A stretch of 64,000 nucleotides of DNA from Branchiostoma floridae (lineage: Eukaryota; Chordata; Leptocardii; Amphioxiformes; Branchiostomatidae): assembly GCF_000003815.2 (NCBI RefSeq), contig NC_049996.1, positions 285,422 to 349,421 of the forward strand. Reading direction: 5' to 3'. The notes beneath the pieces were generated by a model. It was given only the letters and a program-made list of their open reading frames with translations, searched no databases and was not told where the DNA came from. Of this stretch, positions 24,701 to 64,000 are shown one piece after another. Made by a program: the position numbers and the translations under genes. Numbering within the stretch: the stretch's first letter is position 1; every line of letters begins with the position of its first letter.

Positions 24701-27700
24701 TTTTAGATGATTTACAAGTATACTGCAACATAAAAGGGAATGTATACAAGTGCTATTTTTGTGCAAGTCCAAGAAGCGTTTCTTGCCGTTCCGATTTTAA
24801 CCGGACTTGAACCGAAACTTTTTACAAGTTTTGTGCCGGTTCTCTGTTTACAGTACAGAACGCACGCCGCGCAAGGGGCGGTCCTGGGTGGGGGCTGCGA
24901 GATAGCGGTACGCGGGGTGCTATAAAACACCTCCCTTCGAGCTGAAACTTCCTGAAACAGCGGAGGCGCGTGCTTGGCACGTGCTTTCGCATTTTTACTA
25001 CGGTATTTTTCCAGTTTTCCCCCATTTTTTTGCCGCTACGCTGGGTGAAAATACAGCGTAGCGGGCTTTTTACAGCGTCATTTTTCCAGCCCACAGCGTA
25101 TCGGCCCGCTATGCTGAAAAGGCCTGGTGAGAACACTGCCCTGGTTGGGCATGCCCACAAGTTGCGTTTGATTACTCCCTATGTCTGTTTAGCCTTGGTC
25201 GTTATTTTGTTAACATGGACACCCCACTTCAGCCCAGTTGTTAATATAACACCAAGGTATGGGTGGGTTTTTTGTGGTTTCTAATGTCTGACCACAAAAC
25301 TGGTAAGGGGACACATTTGGTGTTCGTTTGTTTGTTATGTGCATGATATGGCACTTATCAGGGTTGAACTGCATAAGCCATTTCCTTTGCCATTCTTCCA
25401 GGGTGTTCAGATCTTTCTGAAGAACTTGTGAATCATTTTGTGTGGATACCTCTATTATATATAACAGAGACACCTACCTCATTTCCTGGTTTGACCATCC
25501 TCAGTGCGGCCTCCGCAGCTAGATACGCCGCCTGGATCACGTCAGCTTTGCGTCCAGTCACAGGCTTGTCCTTGGACGCGCCAACAACCAGAGTGTGTGC
25601 TACACCGGCGATGAAGCCATCTATGTGCACCCCAAGATCTCTGTAAAAATAAAACAACGATCATATCCAGTTGCTTGAGTAACTGCTTTTTGGCGTATCT
25701 TATTACCTGGATGTCTAATCTTCGTTGACAAAACAACTATCATTCTACTGTACTGTAAGATGCATATTTTCTTTGATACATGTACATTTACATCAAAGTC
25801 AACGGAACAAACACAGTCAGTTTGTTGTTAACTTTGAGAAAGCTAATGATAAAAGAAAGCACAGTAGAAACTTTGTTATTGTTTCTTCTACAGAAAATAC
25901 CATATTAACCAGAATTTCTCAAAAACATGACAGGACAAAGTCAATGAGTGCAAGGAAAGTTTCATAAGGCTGCTTTACTTTTAATTCTTTGATTCCTATA
26001 CAGTTTTGAGACTGCAAATCAGGGGTCTAGCCAGCGTCCGTTTTTCCGTCAATTGACGGAAATTTGCTGCGTCTGACGGAAAATTTTAAAACCAATCCGT
26101 CAACCTTGACGGACAAAAATCCTTGGTGGAAGCTACAGGCGTCCACGGCCGTAAAAGCCACTCACTGTTTGTTTAGCTATTGTTATGATTGTTGACAATG
26201 TGTGTCGGTGTCCTTTCGCATACGATAATCTCATTAAAACCCGTTTTTCAAGGTCTCAGTTCAGTCCTTCTAATTAATTTTCGCGGTTTTCGCGACGATT
26301 GTAATTGGCTGACGGAAAAAAATTTCGAGCTGGCTAAAGCCCTGCTGCAAATGTACATGCATAAACCTTCTCTATGTTACAAATCTACATCAATGCAAAG
26401 TCTTTAAATATCTCACATCTTGACCATATCCCCATCCTTCAGTGTGTAGTCTGGGTCGCTCCTCAGTGGTGAGAAGTGGCAGATACAGTTGTTGGTAGAG
26501 ATGCAGGTGGGAAAGGCAATACCTGCAGGATAACACAGGATCCAAAGGGAGGATTAGTACAAGATGTGTGCAATATTAAGGGCAGGGATAAACAAGTCCA
26601 CTAGCCCTATTGTCCAGGGCAAGTGAAAGTGCTGTTCGGGCAAGTGCATGTCCTACCCCACTTGTCCGATCGGGCAAGTAAGATTTTTCCATTGATTTTA
26701 GTGCAATTTTGATATACTTGTTACTTTTTACAGTCATGACATCAAGCAATTGTCTACAGAGAATTCCATTGCTGGAAGTGAAAATGCATATAGTAGTAAC
26801 GGTGACATTTGAATTTTGGGCAAGTGAAAAATTGGTTCGGGCAAGTACATTTTTTATGTGCTTGCCCGATAGGACAAGTGGATTTTAGAAAACTTGTTCA
26901 ACCCTGCTTACCTAACATTCTTATGACTTGCGCCAAATAGCAGTTACTCAAGCAACTGGACATGATTTTGGAAATGGTCAGAAGTTTCAGACAACCATCC
27001 AGTGTTTTCTGTCAGTGACATTGGAGCGACCGTGTTGGAGAGAGTTGAAGAACAGGCCTATCCTAAATATGAATTTAGCAAAAAAGGGAGGGAGACAAAT
27101 TTCTTAGGACTTGTAGCATACATTTGGTATCTAAACATGGAGATCAGGGATGGCAGACTTCACCCACAAACTGTTTGCATCACAACTATGTGTATCCAAA
27201 GTACTCTAGAACCCAGCACTGGGAGGGGCTACAAGTACATAAAATGAGTAGATATAACTGATTCAGTAATAAGAATGTTTTCCACCTCATAAAAAAACTA
27301 ATTTAGGAAACACACCTTTCTTCATGTCCTTGTCCTTCTTGAAGACCTTGCCAGTTTCTTCAAGGATTAGTGTGTCTCCTGCCTCGCAAAGATCTCTCAC
27401 AGAGGCACCTGTCACACACTGGGCCACCAGCTTCCTCAGAATACCTGGTAAAAACATTCAAGAACTTCAGCTTGCAACTTTAAGTTTAAACATATGTTGA
27501 GGAGCAAACTAACACAGAATCAGCTAATACATGATATAACTGAGATGGTTGAATGGTACATTCACAGTATGGAAAAATACTATCAAATTGTGACAAAAAT
27601 TGTAAACCACATTATTACCGCCAGTTTGTCCCCTGTTGAATTTGAAACATGTTCGAGCCATCTCCTTGAACTTGAGACCCCTTTTTACTTCCCTTCCAAA

Positions 27701-28588
27701 AGACGGTACACCTTGAACCAGTTAGGATCATACCAAAATTGAACCAGGGTCTCTCAAAGTCTTCACTAACTTCATGTTCTTTGTAGAACCAGGGGTTTTG
27801 TGTGAAGTCACTACCAATTGAGCTACAGGGACATTCTATTTATCATCTACATCTCAGTTTTCTCAATTCTTTCATGTCTTATCTGTTCTAACTATCACTT
27901 TACAGAAAATTAGCAGCCAATATGGAATGAAATTCTAGTAAACTACAGTACACCATGTATTTGACTAGCCGTATCAAATTTCTTTTCACTGAATGACTGA
28001 TTTCTACATGTGCGTATCAACCATGTGGTCAGGAAAAAGGAGCTTTTGCATAATTTAGTATGGGCCAACTGAAGTCAACCTGTCAAGTTGTAAACGTGCG
28101 GATAACAAATTATGAATAACTCAGCACTTAATTGTTTCTGCCATATTGCACAAATTACAACAAATCATTTGAAATTCTGGCGGCATGCATCAAAATTTCT
28201 AGCAAAATTATATACCATTTTCCCACTAAAACGTTCCAACACAACTTGTTAACATTCAAATGCCTAGTCTGATAGTATCACCGGAATGTATCTACTACGA
28301 GTAGTGTTTAAAGTAATGCAAGTTTGATTTTTAAAGATTTCAGAAATTTTTGAATGAAAGAAAGGGGGAAGGTGGCATGGTCGCACATGGCGGTATATTC
28401 CTCTTCCCACATGGATGCGATTTTCTCATAGACAAACGATCCCTGGACTTCAAAATCTCTCTCAGATTGTTCCCAAGTGTGTGAGGAAATGTGAACTTAC
28501 CGTTGGCCATGTCGCCAGCCATTTTGTACTTGGTGACGACGATATCTTTGGCCACAGTCTGTTCCTCATCGCTGCTGTCGTCCGCCAT
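18787..28588 (-). CDS. PA2G4: Proliferation-associated protein 2G4 / EBP1, complete, 12 exons
   Basis: EBP1 is a catalytically dead relative of type 2 methionine aminopeptidase that binds ribosomes and RNA and affects growth. Exons in coding order: 28501-28588, 27316-27444, 26417-26522, 25478-25640, 22960-23023, 22641-22719, 21687-21765, 21308-21389, 21012-21063, 20425-20519, 19661-19842, 18787-18837; 1170 nt, 389 residues (human 394). All phases agree. Recognisable blocks: VVTKYKM (residues 18-24), GIAFPTCIS and [28 protein letters not shown] (107-124), [58 protein letters not shown], and a lysine run KKKKKK before ASKQAEG at the end. Gly120 replaces a metal-ligand Asp of active aminopeptidases. 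The segment IKAVL stands where human EBP1 has LxxLL. Confidence 0.95.
20563..20935. mobile_element. MITE, CAGGGCTCGAAAT family, 5-bp TSD
   Basis: Starts CAGGGCTCGAAAT and ends ATTTCGGGCCCTG, flanked by CTCAG at 20558-20562 and 20936-20940. The interior is rich in GTGCACCCA/TGGGTGCAC, themselves inverted. It lies in the PA2G4 intron upstream of exon 10. Termini match the elements at 40956 and 54527. Confidence 0.85.
21835..22340 (+). mobile_element. tRNA-derived SINE with 16-bp target-site duplication
   Basis: ACTGTTTAGGCCTTTG occurs exactly at 21819-21834 and 22341-22356, a typical LINE-driven target duplication. The head has Pol III-like boxes (A: TGGCACGATCGG at about 21847; B: GGTTCAAATCC at about 21891). 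Related truncated copies lie at 43851-44124 and from about 63700 to the window end. It is in the PA2G4 intron between exons 6 and 7. Confidence 0.88.
23380..25470 (-). mobile_element. LINE 3' fragment split by a later DNA transposon
   Basis: On the - strand, 25473-25210 encodes a late reverse-transcriptase segment ([20 protein letters not shown]), and 23750-23421 encodes the usual non-LTR C-terminus ([32 protein letters not shown]-like). The two parts are separated by the element at 23922-25137. Inferred to be a CR1/L2-type LINE, 5'-truncated a few bases from the PA2G4 exon 4 donor at 25477. The left end has TATCTG repeats (about 23332-23350). Confidence 0.75.
23922..25137. mobile_element. 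1.2-kb DNA transposon nested in the LINE, 5-bp TSD
   Basis: Perfect terminal inverted repeats CAGTGTTCTCACCAGG and CCTGGTGAGAACACTG, flanked by CCCTG on both sides. The left part is GC-rich with inverted GGGGGCCGCCG-type runs. No transposase ORF. About 300 bases in the middle (24220-24520) resemble 34260-34540 in another element. Confidence 0.85.
26020..26344. mobile_element. hAT-like MITE, 8-bp TSD (copy 1)
   Basis: Flanked by CTGCAAAT at 26012-26019 and 26345-26352. Ends CAGGGGTCTAGCCAGC and GCTGGCTAAAGCCCTG. The 8-bp TSD fits hAT. In the PA2G4 intron between exons 3 and 4. A second copy is at 31166. Confidence 0.88.
26583..26906. mobile_element. MITE, CAGGGATAAACAAGTCC family (copy 1)
   Basis: Starts CAGGGATAAACAAGTCCACT and ends GGACAAGTGGATTTTAGAAA plus AACTTGTTCAACCCTG, so the ends are inverted. 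Nearly identical to 31722-32054. No clean target duplication was found for this copy. Confidence 0.8.
27725..27835 (-). repeat. tRNA-like SINE fragment
   Basis: Read on the - strand it has a strong A-box match (TAGCTCAATTGG) near 27820 and a weaker B-box (GGTTCAATTTT) near 27740. The roughly 75-nt spacing is too wide for an ordinary tRNA gene. It lies in the PA2G4 intron between exons 1 and 2. It could also be a diverged tRNA pseudogene. Confidence 0.45.
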
Positions 28589-28636
28589 CTTGGAGGGTCC
28601 GGGAAAATCTCCTGCCCAACATGCACCGCGCGGAAA

Positions 28637-28648
28637 TTTGGCGGGAAA
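28637..28648. promoter_or_regulatory. E2F-type site upstream of PA2G4
   Basis: TTTGGCGGGAAA, a full match to the E2F consensus, lies 48 bases upstream of the PA2G4 start codon in a CpG-containing patch. A proliferation-linked gene with such a site is plausible; binding is inference. Confidence 0.5.
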
Positions 28649-29248
28649 TTGGAGCGGGAATCCAGGCTAAGGTTTCTTGAAATTAAAACTCGTTTTTATT
28701 AGCCACTTTCGCCTCTTAAATAAAAGGTTTTGATAATTTTTATACTTCCGGATAAAAAGCGAAAGAAGAAAAGGCCTTGCCACCTCACTCCAACCCAAAA
28801 ATTTAACCATAAAAATCTTGAATGGTGTAAACTTTGCTGAAACTGTCTTTGGTAGAACTTCTTCAGAACATGAAGTGGATAAATTTTTGGTATCATTCAT
28901 CTAAAGCGGCTATTGATAGGGAAGGGATGTTCATTTTCTGTTTGCAAAATTTTGGATCAGTAATTTCAACTATGACTCCTGACCTTTAACCTAGCAAAGT
29001 AAAAGATGACACCAGAAGGTAAAAGCACACAATACTGCACATTACTTCATCCGCTTAAAATGAAAGTCAAGCCTTATATATGAAATAATCTTTATCGTTA
29101 TAATTTTTTTATAATACAATAAATATCCATCAATTACCAAATGTACTCTATTACGCCTCTATCTCTTTACAAATGTACAAGCGTACTGTTTGCGTTTTGT
29201 TGTTGTCAAATCGGTTCAAAGTTGAAATGCAGAAATTTCTCTTTTCAG

Positions 29249-29353
29249 ATTTCTGACGATGAAAGCATTGAAAAACATCACAAACTGCATGTGATAGTAT
29301 CAGAAAAGCCACAACCTTTGCCTGGTGACAAGTGTAAGCTCTGCAACATAAAG
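29249..29353 (+). CDS. Orphan exon candidate with a CxxC motif
   Basis: A 105-nt open segment between a good acceptor (TTTCTCTTTTCAG) and a good donor (AAG|GTATGT), phase 0 at both ends. It reads ISDDESIEKHHKLHVIVSEK and then PQPLPGDKCKLCNIK. The CKLC pair could be half of a zinc site. No partner exon was found, so it may belong to an unrecognised gene, a decayed transposase or chance. The family is not recognised. Confidence 0.3.
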
Positions 29354-29774
29354 GTATGTTAAGTTTATCTCAGTATGTGAGTTACGTGAAAGAAACGTGC
29401 AGCGTTAGTATGGGGGAGGGGGGCAGCCACGTTTGCTGCAACGCCTCCAACTTGCATCAGCCAATTTATAACGGTTACATTATACAAAACACGTGTGTAA
29501 AAAAAGTAAACCTTGACATTGCATGTACAGGGCGGTTTTGTTCACATAGTATTCTTGTTGTTGTTGTTGTTGTTGTCCTCGTTTAACGTCTATTATTTCG
29601 CTAGACGTGGCCTCTTGGTGCAGAGTAACACATGGTTCCGAGATTGCTATGAAATGCCTTCAACTTGTATCGTCAGAGAAATTTATGCAAACTTGATATA
29701 TATAACGGTTATGTATGTACTTGTATGCATGCATGCTTGGAAGCCTGGTGCCATCCCACAGACCTGACATAAGG

Positions 29775-31126
29775 TTCCGGTTCAGAGTTTTTTTTAGGAT
29801 TTGGGGCCGATTTGACTGTCTCTGAGAAAAGCACTAATGCTTCTCAAAACATCGTTTTTCGGATAATTCAATGTTTCCGATGGAAAAGGGTGTGTTGTCG
29901 CTGACCGACAGACTCATTTGACATTTTCTGTAGAAATGTTATTTTTGGTAAAAACCATCAAAAATATATGCTTTTCATCCAAAAATTGCTAATTTGGGGC
30001 CATTTTTTACAGGCCGCTACACGGAAAAAATGAATTTTCCTGGGATAATGACTGATATGGCAATGAAGGTCAAGACTTCTTCTGTATACTGAGTAAAAAG
30101 GAAAAAAAGTTATCCAATACGTTTTCCGCAAGCTGTGATGGCACTAAAACACCCAAAACGCACATAGAATGCATGATCTGGGTAATCTGGCCTGTAAAAC
30201 TGAAAAGTATAAAGATCCTTCCTACCTTCAACTGTTCACTTGTGGAATGAACTGCCTACGAATGCTAAAGCCGTCCTCTCAATCTACACTTTCAAAAAAG
30301 AGCTGGACTCACTATTTAACAAGCCGACAAAATAATCCCATTTCTCTTACGGCCAAGGTCGTTCCGCAGTTCATCTTACAAGGCTTCGTCTAAATTTCAG
30401 TCAGTTAAACTACCATCTATTTCAACACCATTGTATTGATTATCCTACATGTAAATGCGGCTATCATTGTGAAACAACTGAACATTATCTACTACACTGC
30501 ACACTCTATACCACTCCAGCCAAAGAAGTTCTTTGTTATCGGCTGTCTCCAATATTATAGTAGACCTAGAGCACCTCAACGACACCTCTTTATGCACTTT
30601 ACTGTTATCAGGATCAACATCTCTCTCACATCAACAGAACTGTAACATCTTTGATCTTGTCATTACTTATATCCATTGTGCAGGCAGGTTCTCCTAATTG
30701 ATTAAGCACCAACTTGTCTCGTTTAAATTTACTTTTCTGTTATCCATTTTGTACTTATGTATGTAATGTGTTTTACCGTTCTTGTTTTATGCGTATGTTT
30801 CTTGAGTAGAAGGCTTAATATAAGCAATTTGTTGCTTTCTGCCTCATACTCTCAAAATATATGTGAATAAAATTTTAAAAAATCAGGCGACGAAACGCTT
30901 TACCGCTATCGCGCGCACTAATACCAGGAAGTGTTCGCCGCACCATCAAATCTCCGACACCATAAAACGCTACGAACAACAAGCATTTGGAGAAGTATAA
31001 AATATTATAGACTTCTAAAGCGATAGCCGAAAAATCTAGAGCCAAAACTATGGAGACAACCTCTGATTTGCGTCTTATTCTTAGGGACTATTTAGATATC
31101 TGGACACTTGAAATTCCGAACCGGAA
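29775..31126. mobile_element. 1.35-kb DNA transposon with a LINE fragment inside
   Basis: Inverted ends around TTCCGGTTCAGAGTTT (left) and AAATTCCGAACCGGAA (right), flanked by ACATAAGG (29767-29774) and CCATAAGG (31127-31134), a 7-of-8 match that suggests an old hAT-type TSD. No transposase frame. Confidence 0.65.
30170..30885 (+). mobile_element. LINE 3' fragment
   Basis: Two open frames offset by a shift give a non-LTR C-terminus, including YPTCKCGYHCETTEHYLLHC, the Cys/His block common after reverse transcriptase in such elements. It ends in an A-rich tail (AATAAAATTTTAAAAAATC). Stops and frameshifts make it dead. Confidence 0.65.
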
Positions 31127-31165
31127 CCATAAGGGGGTCTGCATGAACCTTTCCTTAGGTTGTAG

Positions 31166-31505
31166 CAGGGCTCTAGCCAGCGTCCGTTTTCCCGTCAATT
31201 GACGGAAATTCGCTGCGTGTGACGGAAAATTTTTTAAGCCAATCCGTCAACCTTGATGGACAAAAATTCTTGTTGGAAGCTACAGGCGGCTTGGGGACGC
31301 TGTCTACGGCCGAAAAGCCACACACTGTTTGTCTTGCTATTGTTATGATTGTTGACGTAGCGTGTGGGCGCCCTTTCGCATACGATAATCTCATTAAAAC
31401 CCGTTTTTCAAGGTCTCAGTTCCATCTTTCTAACTTAATTTTCGCGGTTTTCGCGACAATGGGAATTGGCTGACGGAAAAAAATTTCGAGCTGGCTAAAG
31501 CCCTG
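31166..31505. mobile_element. hAT-like MITE, 8-bp TSD (copy 2)
   Basis: Flanked by GGTTGTAG at 31158-31165 and 31506-31513. Ends CAGGGCTCTAGCCAGC and GCTGGCTAAAGCCCTG. Same family as 26020-26344, different target. Confidence 0.9.
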
Positions 31506-31721
31506 GGTTGTAGGCAGCCGCAGCCCATTTTGATTTTCCATAATTCGAAGCCGTCTGATTCACGCAAATTCGTAGCGAGACAACCAAATTTTGTGTCATC
31601 TTATCACTGTCTGCAATGTCAGTGTCACACTTAGTAAAAGGCTTGTACTAGGGACCCTTTCATACAGACCCTCACAAGTGTTTAACTGGCCCCAGTATTG
31701 GCAGCATTTTTTGACAGCCAA

Positions 31722-32054
31722 CAGGGATAAACAAGTCCACTAGCCCTATTGTCCAGGGCAAGTGAAAGTGCTGTTCGGGCAAGTGCATGTCCTACCCCAC
31801 TTGCCCGATCGGGCAAGTAAGATTTTTCCATTGATTTCAGTGCAATTTTGATATACATATGTACTTGTTACTTTTTACAGTCATGACATCAAGCAATTGT
31901 CTACAGAGAATTCCATTGCTGGGAGTGAAAATGCATAAACCTAGTAACAGTGACATTTGAATTTTGGGCAAGTGAAAAATTGGTTCGGGCAAGTACATTT
32001 TTTATGTGCTTGCCCGATAGGACAAGTGGATTTTAGAAAACTTGTTCAAGCCTG
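31722..32054. mobile_element. MITE, CAGGGATAAACAAGTCC family (copy 2)
   Basis: Flanked by GCCAA at 31717-31721 and 32055-32059. The interior contains many GGGCAAGT/ACTTGCCC pairs. Nearly identical to 26583-26906. Confidence 0.85.
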
Positions 32055-32451
32055 GCCAATCTTCTGATTAACTGAATCCCACCGAACCATTATTGCTGTC
32101 TATATGTCTAGTCAGTTGATGGCCACATGTGCTTAGTTCCTTTCTCCCACCCTGTTCAAGTTTTCCAAGTGCATTTATTATTAACTAGACCAGGGAACTC
32201 TTATTATAGTTGCAGATCGAAGGGGATCCAGGATTGCTTACGATGGCCTAACTAGGCAAAATGCATCGGATCATACATGACTGTGCCAGCAATTACACTC
32301 TAATATAGGAAGAATTTCAAGCTAACAGAAATACTATGTTATAGAAATAATTTCCAATTTAGGTACTGATGAAGAGCTATTTAAAAAAATGAATTTTCAG
32401 GTGCATTCTGCTGAATTTCTAGCAGTAGTTTGAAACTGACAAGCAACCACC

Positions 32452-63521
<31,070 letters not shown>

Positions 63522-63699
63522 GTAAGCATAAATCAACGTCATGTACATGTAATCTACTTGAAGATAGACCTCTCTCTGTAAATTCTTTCAGAACATAAAT
63601 GATATATGCTTCCATATTCTGAAGAACTCACACATGTGTATATTTAGCAACTGTATGTGGTTCTCCTGTCGATTGGACAGATGAGGAGGCAGACAGACT

Positions 63700-64000
63700 T
63701 TTTGCCTGTTTGCCTGACCTGCAGATGACTTTTTTTTATGGTGAAGGAGGGGTGTGCAATTCCTTCTCCACCCTCTCGTCTACTGGAGCACTGAGTTTCA
63801 CAGGGGCAACTGTATGCAACGTGTGAGGCGGCTCCAGCAGATGCAGCTTTGTTGTTTGGAGTATCCGTCTCCTAGGAGGACTTCCAACCAAGGATGCAAG
63901 GGGTTCCTCCTACCCCCAACTCGTGTGCCATGGCGGATGCCGCTCATGCCCGAACATGCCCCTAAGGCCTGTCTCGGCCACATAGCCCCACCAAGGCCAC
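63700..64000 (-). mobile_element. SINE, same family as 21835-22340, runs off the window
   Basis: Contains GGCAACTGTATGCAACGTGT, CTCCTAGGAGGAC and GGATGCAAGGGGTTCCTCCT in the same order as 43851-44124, then continues toward the tRNA-like head beyond the edge. Confidence 0.8.

Larger units (their letters stand above)
28589..32451. other. Divergent intergenic region between PA2G4 and POLR3A
   Basis: 3.9 kb between the two start codons. It holds a GC-rich PA2G4 promoter at 28589-28680, a 1.35-kb DNA transposon with a LINE fragment inside (29775-31126), and two MITEs (31166-31505, 31722-32054). The POLR3A promoter should lie within 32060-32440; no TATA box was seen. An orphan exon candidate is listed at 29249. 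Confidence 0.6.

Overview
The window looks like nuclear DNA of an invertebrate chordate, most likely a lancelet (Branchiostoma). This is inferred from intron-rich, animal-type genes very close to vertebrate proteins, introns packed with short DNA transposons and tRNA-derived SINEs, and tandem repeats that span exon-intron borders. There are two runs of N (4746-5313 and 33028-33127). No species name can be read from the sequence.

Four protein genes were rebuilt exon by exon from splice sites, reading phase and family knowledge. (1) 736-7559, + strand: the 3' part (8 exons, 421 residues) of a GABA-B receptor subunit 2-like gene (GABBR2), from transmembrane helix 2 to a C-terminus ending in a PDZ-type motif. 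(2) 8830-15410, - strand: a complete 17-exon COLQ-like gene (490 residues), the collagen tail that anchors acetylcholinesterase; it lies tail-to-tail with GABBR2. (3) 18787-28588, - strand: a complete 12-exon PA2G4/EBP1 gene (389 residues). (4) 32452-63521, + strand: POLR3A, the largest subunit of RNA polymerase III, 31 exons in the window (about 1264 residues); about 126 C-terminal residues lie beyond the right edge. PA2G4 and POLR3A diverge from a 3.9-kb intergenic region. The genes share no pathway; PA2G4 and POLR3A are both growth and translation related.

The rest is mostly mobile DNA. Several elements could be bounded by terminal inverted repeats (TIRs) and target-site duplications (TSDs): hAT-like MITEs with 8-bp TSDs, elements with 5-bp TSDs, a TA-flanked MITE family in four copies, two nested elements with 3-bp TSDs, a 764-bp palindrome-rich element with a 9-bp TSD, SINEs, LINE and Penelope-like fragments, and a 5S rRNA-derived sequence.

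Most notable: POLR3A carries five separate tandem duplications that each copy an exon-intron junction. One POLR3A intron is an AT-AC (U12-type) intron that splits the trigger-loop coding region. There is a candidate 24-nt frame-preserving microexon, a pre-miRNA-sized hairpin in a POLR3A intron, and a ColQ attachment domain without the cysteine pair that vertebrate ColQ uses to bond acetylcholinesterase.
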